From Eudorina sp. 2006-703-Eu-15 (Eukaryota; Chlorophyta; Chlorophyceae; Chlamydomonadales; Volvocaceae): DNA of 64,000 nucleotides. The stretch spans positions 1,596,857 through 1,660,856 of the forward strand of contig BDSI01000005.1 in the NCBI GenBank assembly GCA_003117195.1, in the 5' to 3' direction. Both the position numbers and the translations under genes were made by a program. The notes below the pieces were generated by a model. The model ran no database searches and was not told where the DNA came from. It saw only the letters and a program-made list of their open reading frames with translations. The first letter of the stretch is position 1; each line of letters opens with the position of its first letter. Of this stretch, positions 55,590 through 64,000 are shown one piece after another.

Positions 55590-58500
55590 TCACTGCGCCT
55601 CTGTCAGCCGGCGCAGAGCCTCCTCCTCCCGCGCCGCCCGCAGCGCCCTCACCAGCCGCTCCAGCCCCTCGCCGCCCTCAAGCACGGACCCCAGGTCGTG
55701 GAGGGTGAGCTGCAGCCGGTGGTCGGTCACCCGGCCCTGCATGGCCGCGGACGGGTGTAGGTTTAGGTAGCATATGGGGGGCTGGGAAGACGCCATACCA
55801 ACGCCCAGACCAACCCAAGTACGCCACCCGCGGGGTCTCTATACTTCCTTTGCTATGCAGGTACCGCGCCACGTAAGTATACTGAGTTATGTTGGGTGTG
55901 CCCGGGTTCGTTCTTTGGGTTTATTTATTTTTTCACTTTAACACCCGGGGGGCGCATGGGGGGGGAGGGGGGCTGGAAACACGCCACACCCAGCCCAGAC
56001 CAACGCAACCCAACCCGAGCCCGCCGGTACGGTAGTAGGGTTTTGAAAACACACACACACGCAACGGCGCCGGGTTGCAACACGCGACGGTCCGCTCCGC
56101 GACACACCTGCGGGAAGTTGTACGTCCGGATGCGCTCGCTGCGGTCGGCGGAGGACACGAGCGCGGAGCGCCGCTCGTCCATCTCCCGCGCGCGCTTCTG
56201 CATCTCCATGTCGTACAGCCTCGCCCGGAGCACCTGCGGGGTTGGGTGGGGTGGGTGGGGTGGATGGGCGCAACGGGCGGGGGCGGGGGTTTCAACGGAT
56301 GCAGACGTGCAGTCCCTGCAAGTCCCGTCGAGATTCGAGATGGAGACTGGGTTGAGCTTGCGGAGGCTGGGCGGGCGGGCTCGCGTCTCGCAGCCCAGAC
56401 GGACACAGGCGACTCAGGACGTGGACCAGGCGGCCAGTGCGCCGCAGCCGCCGGCGGGCCAGTCCGGTGCGCCGCCGGCCTGTGTCACCTTCCTCCTAGA
56501 CCTCGATGCCGCAGGAGGGCCCTTGAGGGGCCCCTCCCTGCGCCTGCGGCCGCCAGCGGGCCGGCCCCCCACTCCGACGCCGCAGTCGTCCCGATGGGCC
56601 CCCACAGCCCACACCCACCTTGAGCGCGAACGCCCGGTTCTGGTGCTGCGACCGTTCGTTCTGGCAGCTGACCACGATGCCCGTGGGCAGGTGGGTGATG
56701 CGGACGGCGCTGTCGGTCACGTTGACGTGCTGGCCGCCGGCCCCGCTCGCGCGCATGGTGTCAATCCGCAAGTCCTCGTCCCGCAGTCGTACATCCACCT
56801 GCGGGACGAGCGGGGAGACGGGGGGCCGCCAGGAGCCCATCCGGAGAAGTTTAAGGGTCAAAGTCAGCCGAGGAAGGAGCCACATATCCACTAGGGAAGG
56901 CACCGAGAAGATACGCGACCGGGCTGTGGGGTGCGGCAGACGGCAACCAGCCAATGGAGGGGCCGGCCACGTGTCAGTTAGGAGTCTGTCCCTCACTGAG
57001 GAAAGCCACTGCGCCCCGCCGTAGTCCCGGAGGTCCCCGACTGCACCCACTTCGTCCGCCTGCGGGAGTACGACAACCGCTGCCGTACTGGTATGCACGC
57101 GGCCTTGCGCCTCCGTCTCGGGGACCCGCTGCACTCTGTGGACGCCGCTCTCGGGCAGAAGGGTGCCGTACACGCCGCCTCGACTGTCGTCGTCGTCGTC
57201 GTTGCCAGCGTCGCTGACATCGTCGCCGTTGCCGTACATGGCGGCGGGCGGCGCTGCACCGCCGCCTCCGTCCGCGCTGCGGCCGTCGGACACCGCTACT
57301 ACCGCGTGTTTGACGCCGCCGACCTCGCTGGAGGTCAGTTCCACCACTTGCCAGGACCAGCCGCGTGACTGCACAAGGGGGCGCAGGGCGCGCACAGGGG
57401 TGGCCCAAGTGGCGCAGGGGGCGCAGGGGGCGCAGGGGGCGAAGGGGACGAGCACCGGGTGGCACGACAGCGGCGGACCGGCGGGAAGTCGTCCCCCCCG
57501 GGGAGGCTGAACCCACCATCGCAAACTTGCCATACATCTCTAGCAGCTCGCCGCAGAACAGGGCCGCCTCCTGACCGCCCGCGCCCGCCCGAATCTCGAG
57601 GAGCGCGCCGCGGCCGTCCCGTGGGTCTCGAGGTATCAGAGCGAGGAGGAGCCTGCGAGTCAGGGCGGCGGCCTGGCCCGGCCGGGTCACCTCATCAGTC
57701 ATCGCTCAAGGCGGAGGAGAGGAGGGCCCCACGGCGGGCCGGATGTACGGCACGACGGCAGTGCAAGACGCACCCGACAGGCAGGTACGCTTGTGTCCCG
57801 CGCACGCCAACACCCCAACCCCGATGATGCCGCTGCTCCCCACCTGCTGGCGCAGCGCCTGCCCCTCCTCCTCCGCCATCGCTCTGACCCGTGGGTCGGT
57901 GTCGTTGAGCAGCGCACCCAGCTCAGCCAGCTGCGGGCGTGCCCGACAGGCGGCGGCGGCGGCCATTTGAAGGCGGGGGAGCGTCAATAAAAATCGCTGG
58001 GTTGGAATTGGCATGCTATCGATGGATGCCATTTTTGTACTCGAAGGTTCCGACAGAAAGGCAAAGAGCCTGGGGGCACCAGTGAAGAAGTGATCACCAC
58101 CCCATGTCCCTCACCCCATGCCGCAAAGGACGAGACCCGGATCCAGATCCAGATCCAGACCCAGATCCAGACCCAGATCCATCCAGTTCGACGTCGCGCT
58201 CTGTGCACCGGAGACACACGGTACGGCCGGAAAGCACCACCTTGGGTATCGCCGTACCTCTCGCCGTACACTCAGCAGCCGCTCGTATGCCGCCGCCAGC
58301 GGCTTCAGTTGCGAGTACTCCCGCCCGGCGTCCCGTCGAGATGTCGCGCCGCCGCCGCCGCCGCCGCCGCTGCCGCCGCTGCTGCTGCTGCCGCCATCAG
58401 CGCCGCCGCCGCTTGCCGCGGCTCCTGGCGTGGGTACGATCGTACGACCAAGCACATGACCAAGCGCCATTCAAGACCTCTATGGGGCCTAGCGGAAAGC

Positions 58501-59457
58501 CCAGAATTTCTCACTATGTCGCAGTACTCGTTAATTCCACGGAGGGGGCTCTCACCTGAGAGCCTCTAACCAGACCGTGTAAACGAGCCGAATACGTTGA
58601 TATAATACGATGGGAACAAGAGCAGAACCCACCTGTCAGCAGCGCTTCGAGCTGAGCGCAGCGACTGTGGAGTTGCTTCAACCGCGTTTCCAGCGCCGGC
58701 GACAGCAACGCCTCCGTGTCCGAACCACCCCTCCCGCCGCCGCCGCCTCCACTGCCTCCGCTGTTGCTGCTGCCGCTCTCAAAGCGCGTGTAGCTGCCGG
58801 CGCAGATACTCCGGGCCCCCCGCCAGGGTGCATCTGGAAGATCAGAGGGTCAGGGGGCGGTGAACAGGGACGGGGCCACCATCGCGCTTCGAGCGCTCCC
58901 AACCCCCTAGAGGTAGACCCGCCCTTCCTCGCTTCCCAGCACAGAAAATGACGACGCCTGGGGCCTTATGTACACACCCACAGCCTAGGCCCAGGCCAGC
59001 GCCCGTCCCCTGGCCTCCTGCCAACCCACCGGGGAGGCGGGTGTAGCTCCAGGGGGGGCGGTTGCGGGTGCCGCGTGCGGCGGCGTGGACGAACGGCCAG
59101 GTTCGAGAGGAGGTGGGAATGGCCGTTCGTGCGGTGTTGGAGGGGTCGGGCCACGGAGAGGCGCAGGAGGCGGAGGCAGAGGAGCGCGGGGCGGCGGACG
59201 CAGGGGACGGTGTGTTTGGGTCGGGGGCACGATGGGTTAGGGCCGCAGGTGCCGCGGACCCCGAGGGCCCTGCTCGGAAAGCTCGGGATCGGGTGTTTGG
59301 CTGCACCGGGCCGCTGCATCGTAGGACAGGGGGTTGTGTTTGCGCCCACAGGTACAACTGCAAAGATGCAATGTCCTGACAGATTTGTCCCAGGCTGGCA
59401 ACTGAAGTCTGGGCGTAGCGCATACAGGCAGCTGCTGGCGGCCATCCTATCTGGCAT
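55590..59457 (-). CDS. Organellar peptide chain release factor 1
   Basis: Nine exons (minus): 59457-59307 (provisional), 58833-58633, 58424-58258, 57930-57844, 57672-57517, 57368-57051, 56798-56619, 56233-56108, 55736-55590; about 510 residues. Class I release factors read UAA/UAG and trigger peptidyl-tRNA hydrolysis. Visible: N-terminal helices [20 protein letters not shown] and [20 protein letters not shown]; domain 2 [16 protein letters not shown]; codon-reading motif PET (337-339) in [20 protein letters not shown]; catalytic GGQ (381-383) in [20 protein letters not shown]; and [15 protein letters not shown] near the end. GGQ in domain 2 and HTST...LPQ resemble mitochondrial RF1a more than bacterial RF1, so mitochondrial targeting is likely. 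An acidic Gly/Asp insert (about 281-318) is extra. The first exon, with the presumed transit peptide, is chosen only by phase and an ATG. Confidence 0.9.
55875..55945 (-). repeat. Family A copy, reversed
   Basis: On the minus strand it reads AAGAACGAACCCGGGCACAC followed by CCAACATAACTC. It lies in the last intron of the release factor gene, in that gene's sense orientation. Confidence 0.7.
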
Positions 59458-62400
59458 AGGTGCCCGTACATTCGTCAGCAATCCTCCTTAGTCAGTGCAG
59501 AATCATTGAACTTCAAGTTTTGGATGCCCCATGTCTTAATATTGCCAGCCAAATACAAGGACTGCTGACTTCTGCGCGGTCACCCGCAAAGAGTGACGGG
59601 GCGAGCAAAGCGCCTAAAAATGCATTTACTTTTTCATCTGAAACAGTTTCTCAGAGGGGTGCTATGGCTGTGGAGTGGAGACAGAGATAACGTAGGAGCC
59701 GTACGTACAAATTGGCCGATATTCGCGCAATCCTCTGATAACACGACCTTGAAACTTGATATGTTTCGCAAATCAAAATACCAAAGCATTCTGGTGTGAT
59801 TCGTGACGAAACAAATTGGGGCTGAGGGGGACCGTTGAGCGAAGGTGCGACCCTTGTCCGAGGGAGTTTTTAAACAAAAAGGGACACGAGAAGACCATAC
59901 ATCATGAAAAGGGATCACTGTAAGTCTGGAAGACACAGAAACTTGTAGGGCCCGTGCTGTTCGACGTCGTGTTTGCTGTGACCTTCTCGTACCCTTCATC
60001 GCAGCTGGGATATTCACTGCTTCCGCCCTTTTTGCTGCGCCTGTCTACACATGAATAGACAGGAACGAAATGATTTCACCGGGCGCCTTTGAATCCGTAA
60101 CTCGTTACGGTGAATTCCCTGTCGGTTTTCCCGCTTGTAAATCGATCGAATGGACGGGCGCCGGCCGCTTGCTTATTTGGGCGCATTTCGAAACGAAGCG
60201 CGTCTCACGTTTTCGCATTCAAATAGGTTAAAATACGCCTTCTTGGCGGTTGGGTTTTCCGAGAAGCTAAACGGTTGATAAGCGACCTGACCAGGGGACA
60301 TATGTCGGCATCCTTCTTCGCATGGCATGGCAACGGTGCATAGCATCAATGCGATTCATGCATGTAGGCTGATGGCCAGCGCGGCGGCAACGTGTCCGTC
60401 CTATGGCCGCTTGCGGGCAGGATGGCTGACGGCTGACGGGGCCGCACCCACGCGAGGTTCAAACCCGCATGGGACGCCGACCATGGCAATCAACGTCGCA
60501 TCCGTATCACTTGGTCAGATACTCTAGACTGCTCCGGAAAGAAAACGGCGGCATGGAATCTGCATGCCAAGGGTACCTGGGGTACAGCGCCCAGCGCCTG
60601 TTTTAAAGCTTGGATCAGCGAGCGCCAGGATGACGGGAGCCAGGCAGGCGCCTTCGCATACGTAAAATTACCATATGCCCAAACTGGCAATCAGCCCGGT
60701 GTTGGCGCTTCGATCACACGCGGTCGCAACCCTGGCGAGGGGCCACCCAGGTCATGCTGACAGACCCCAACATCGCGAGTTTTTCCACACCGAGACGCAA
60801 CCGCAGCAGCGCAAGCCCCCGCCGGCATCAAGCGCACACGCGCGGCTCAGCAACACAGCGGTACCGAGTGCCAAGCCTCGCAACGAGAAACATACAACAG
60901 CAGATACCCGGGGGACGCTCCGGGGTTGTCCCACGAGAGCAGCACACCGGCACGGGTGCCCAACAGCCTTGCCAACAACCACACCTGCAGACCTGCTGCA
61001 AGAACGTGCGACTGCTGCAACACAGGCCAACCCAGTTCCCGATCCCTGCCACCCACGGTGTGCCACAGGGTCGGGGGTGGGAGCTAGTGGGACTGCTTCC
61101 GCAGCATTTAGGGTTCACGGTTTCAGGCGTCGCAGCAGACCGCAGGCCCAGATGGACCGCAGACCATCACCTTCGCGATACCATAGATTATGTACATGCA
61201 GAGAAGCATCCAGAGACACCCAGGCTAGGTAATTGTGGGGTTATTACGCCACCCCTCGCTGTACAGGTACTTGGGAATCGTCATGTAATGGGGTCACGGT
61301 CCGGCCCCAGGGCTCCCAAAGGGCTTCAGAGGGGAAGCGATCGACCACTGCAATGTCAGGAACATTAAATTAACTGCGGAGCAGCACATTGCACATGCAA
61401 ACGTGCCAAACCGGCGCACCACCTAGCACCCAGAAGGCGTCGCACGGCCGGACGCATTCGGCGCAAAACACACACGCGGGACTTCGGGCGATACATGCAG
61501 TACCCCAGAGATCCAGGTCAGCAGCAGCAAGGCCGGGAGCAGCGCTGCATCTCCGTGACGCGTGCTATTAAGACGAATTTCACCTCTCCAGAGCACCTCA
61601 GTCCTGACCAAAGAAAAAATGGTATCGACACCGCATGCACACACGCCCCTCATGCTCCCAGCAGCCAGGTGTCCTTGACCGTTGTTGCGGTTGTCGGGGC
61701 GAGAGCGACTCTAGGCCCCCCCGCGCGGTCGACACCGGCAAATGTCCCCCTCGCTCACAACTTTCGTGCGGCACCATCAGGCACACGCCGTACCCTTCTG
61801 GCCCCGCCTTGCGCGTCGCGAGGACTTGCAGCCAACCGACAACCAATTCAACCAAAACACAACCAACAAAACCAACTCCGCGGACAATGGGGATGCCGGA
61901 GGGCACCCGCTTGCCAGCAGGCCAGAGCCCCTCAGGTGGGCGCACCCCCCTCCGGCATTCCCCGAATCCCCGGACATCCGGCAACGCGACGCAACGCAAC
62001 GCCAAAGCTCTGGAGACTGCTTCATATACCTCCCCCTAGGTAGCCACCAAGGAACAATGGCGAGTTCTGTGTGCGTCGCCGACATGTCAGTACAGTGCCG
62101 TACACCAAGCGAACCGAAATCCAGCATTGCATCTTCCCCCGAAAGTTGTTCCCCGGGGGAAAAAGGTCACCGGACACCAGCGACAATCATCGCCAACCAA
62201 TGATCTAGGTATCCGCACCCCGGAATCAACATGGTTAACACCATCCACCGACGACCTACGCAACCTACTGTACGACACATCTAGTCCTAGCTTCTATCTG
62301 CCTAGCCTCTACCTAGCCCTAGCCTCTACCCAAAGCATCTCCTCTGCTTGCAGCCATTAAGTTTCCCACCCGCAACTCTGCCGTAACAGGCGAAACCATT

Positions 62401-63031
62401 CACGGGCTTCGGCGAGCACGCCACGACCACGTCCTGGATACCGCCTGGAAGTCTCAGTCGCCCGGATCGTCTTCTGTCGCCGCCTCCACTTGGTTGCCCA
62501 ACACAGAATGCTGTAACTAATAGCTCCTACGCTACGCTAGACTTCTACTCTATCAACGTATCAACGTCGTCGCCTGTAGGCGTCTTGCCAAAACATCGAG
62601 GTACGCGGTCACAGTACGGCACAGCGACCTGTGCATGATATGTATTCGGTCAATGTATATCGTGTAGTACAGGCCTGCTCTGCAGGAGCAACGCGTCACG
62701 AGCGCCATGCCGCACAGAAGTAGCAGGCAGAGATCTCGCCCCAGCCGCATAAAATGTCCGACTCAAAAAGATATGCAAGTCAACTCACTTCTCAAAACCC
62801 TCCGGCCTTCCCCCTCGCCTGCTTTGCCATTGCCGTTTCACTGCCACCCTCCGCCACGTCAAGTACTTGTGCACTGCTGCTTGCCTTGCAGCTCCCAACC
62901 TCATCACCCCGATTCGCCCGTTCACGTCCCGGCGGGGGACGCACCGCTGCTGCGGGGTCGAGCTCCACCGACCCTCACGCCGCCCCAATGTCGCATGATG
63001 GGGCCATGCCCGCAACCCAACCCAAACCACT

Positions 63032-63036
63032 TTACA
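63032..63036 (-). terminator. TGTAA polyadenylation signal, minus strand
   Basis: TTACA on the plus strand, 329 bases after the cyclin stop, supports 63365 as the true end of that reading frame. Confidence 0.5.
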
Positions 63037-63226
63037 AACCACCACCTCCTCCAGTACTCGACTGTGTAAAAATCTTCAAGGTCAGGACCATGAGGAGACT
63101 GCCCCAGTCTCCCAAACGCTACACCCTGGCCATTGGCCACTGGCCTCGTGCGCTACCTCCCTCCCTCTCTCGTGCAACAACTCGCGGGGCCGCCGGGCGC
63201 GGGCCGCTCTCCGGACAACTGGCATA

Positions 63227-63257
63227 ACACAGCACAGCACAGCGCAGCACAGCACAC
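63227..63257 (+). repeat. (ACAGC)n pentanucleotide repeat
   Basis: Six copies, one with a base change, in the presumed 3' UTR of the cyclin gene. Same unit as 31824-31860. Confidence 0.85.
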
Positions 63258-63364
63258 GGCATCTCACCACATCAAATGACAACGCGCCCCGAACATGCAC
63301 TACCCCGTCAGGGAGGTCGGGTTCAGGGCGGTCAAGCCAGCACAGGACAGGTCCACGGTTGCTC

Positions 63365-64000
63365 TCACAAGTCGATCAGCAGGTGCGCGTCGTCCGGCAC
63401 GAAACCCGCGTACGGCGACCATTCGCACCACTGCAGGACCCGCAGCTCCGCGGCGATAAAGACCGACGGCGGCGTGCGCGCCACCGCCGCCAAGGTACAC
63501 ACCGCGGGGACCGTGCGCCGGCTCTCCTCCAGCTTTGAAGCCAGCCAGAGCGCCGCCACCGCGTACACCCGGTCCGCTGCGGCGGCGGCAGAAGCAGCGA
63601 CCGAGGGGGACCCGTGGCGCTGCACGTGCGCAGGGGTCCGTACGGACAGCACCAGTCGTACCATGCCCCGGATCCGGTTCCAGATGTGCAACGCCAGACG
63701 GGCGGTGGTGCACTCCGACATGCAGAGCGCCTTGCACAGCAGCAGGATGCACTCGCAAGGGGCATCGGCGTCCAAGGGCGGCGTCGCCGGCGTGAAGAAG
63801 GGAGTGCTGCTTTGCTGCTTGTAGGGCCGTCGCGGCTGCTGCAGCTCCTGCTGCTGTTGCTGCGACTGTAGCTGCTCATATGGCCGCTTGAGCTGCTGCT
63901 GCTGCAGGGGCTGTTGTAGTTGCCAGGACAGCCCTAGTTGCTGCTGTGGTACCGGCTGAGGCTGTAGCTGCCACTGCATTGGCTGCTGATGGTTATGAAT
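63365..64000 (-). CDS. Cyclin-box protein, C-terminal part
   Basis: One reading frame runs open from the right window edge to TGA at 63367-63365. It starts with a Gln-rich stretch (poly-Gln with Leu/Pro) and a short linker, then CECILLLCKALCMSECTTAR and AVAALWLASKLEESRRTVPA, then VFIAAELRVLQWCEWSPYAG. The AA-x-LA-x-KxEE core, the later E-x2-VLQW and spacing fit the cyclin N-terminal box, the CDK-binding five-helix fold. The protein ends soon after the box (LLIDL), so a second cyclin fold is missing unless the final GTGAGA is used as a donor (ACTT|GTGAGA at 63366). The N-terminus lies outside the window. Subfamily is not clear; it could be a P/U-type or divergent cyclin. Confidence 0.62.
   Translation of the reverse strand: MHNHQQPMQWQLQPQPVPQQQLGLSWQLQQPLQQQQLKRPYEQLQSQQQQQELQQPRRPYKQQSSTPFFTPATPPLDADAPCECILLLCKALCMSECTTARLALHIWNRIRGMVRLVLSVRTPAHVQRHGSPSVAASAAAAADRVYAVAALWLASKLEESRRTVPAVCTLAAVARTPPSVFIAAELRVLQWCEWSPYAGFVPDDAHLLIDL

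Larger units (their letters stand above)
59458..63364. other. Long intergenic region, no gene recognised
   Basis: About 3.9 kb between the release factor start and the cyclin stop. The part to about 60300 has balanced composition, as expected of promoter DNA. From 60700 on it is CA-rich and GC-rich with only short biased frames. The right-hand few hundred bases are the cyclin 3' UTR. Confidence 0.5.

Noticed and set aside
57931..58032. Minus-strand reading [16 protein letters not shown] as the release factor start
   Set aside because: Upstream exons ([20 protein letters not shown] and [21 protein letters not shown]) match the RF1 N-terminal domain and join in phase to LAELGALL at 57930, making this stretch intron.
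60447..60482. tRNA-like T-arm (GAGGTTCAAACCCGC)
   Set aside because: The stem does not pair properly in the canonical register, and no acceptor, D or anticodon arms could be placed around it.
60675..62203. Several 130-200-codon plus-strand frames
   Set aside because: Composition is Thr/Pro/Arg/Gln-rich as expected from CA- and GC-rich non-coding DNA, with no domains or splice-consistent partners.
62553..62750. Minus-strand 65-codon ORF beginning MRLGRDLCLLLLCGMALV
   Set aside because: It has a signal-peptide-like start but lies past the cyclin poly(A) signal with no further support; left as chance.

Overview
The window looks like nuclear DNA of a volvocine green alga (Chlamydomonas/Gonium/Volvox group). 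Reasons: very GC-rich coding sequence with C/G-ending codons; many short GT-AG introns; TGTAA poly(A) signals after several stops (1736-1740; minus strand 11467-11463 and 63036-63032); Ala/Gly/Ser/Gln-rich low-complexity protein; abundant GT microsatellites and GC-rich minisatellites; and a receptor-type class III nucleotidyl cyclase of the kind expanded in Chlamydomonas. Genus cannot be fixed from sequence alone. Exon joins below were built by hand from splice sites and reading phase; every stated join keeps frame.

Layout. (1) 377-1632 +, 3' end of a dual-specificity-type protein phosphatase. (2) 2385-6566 +, alanine aminotransferase, 8 exons, 514 aa. (3) 6567-10735, no gene recognised. (4) 14400-11868 minus (possibly to 10736), a ten-helix EamA/DMT transporter with a GC-AG intron. 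(5) 15574-19276 +, S-adenosylmethionine carrier, 7 exons, 378 aa. (6) 19277-25809, a repeat-rich interval: a 1.9-kb minisatellite built on GGTCGGTCG, the frameshifted 3' end of a non-LTR retrotransposon and an AT-rich island. (7) 45674-25810 minus, a 19.9-kb, 17-exon gene for a predicted 3463-residue receptor cyclase: signal peptide, bacterial-type solute-binding ectodomain, one TM helix, cyclase region C1 split by a ~720-residue insert, degenerate region C2, then ~1700 low-complexity residues. Its intron 13 holds a 2.3-kb 16-bp minisatellite. (8) 47131-54407 +, TFIIF alpha (RAP74), 13 exons, 648 aa, divergent from the cyclase. (9) 59457-55590 minus, organellar peptide chain release factor 1, 9 exons, about 510 aa. 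(10) 64000-63365 minus, C-terminal part of a cyclin-box protein.

The genes do not form a pathway. Alanine transamination, SAM transport, Pol II transcription, organelle translation termination and cell-cycle control are unrelated housekeeping roles; the cyclase is the lineage-specific element. The most unusual items are the cyclase (a 9-nt and an 18-nt microexon encoding the metal-binding strand, and the interrupted catalytic domain), the two kilobase-scale minisatellites that each contain long G/C homopolymers, and two families of short repeats shared by introns of unrelated genes.
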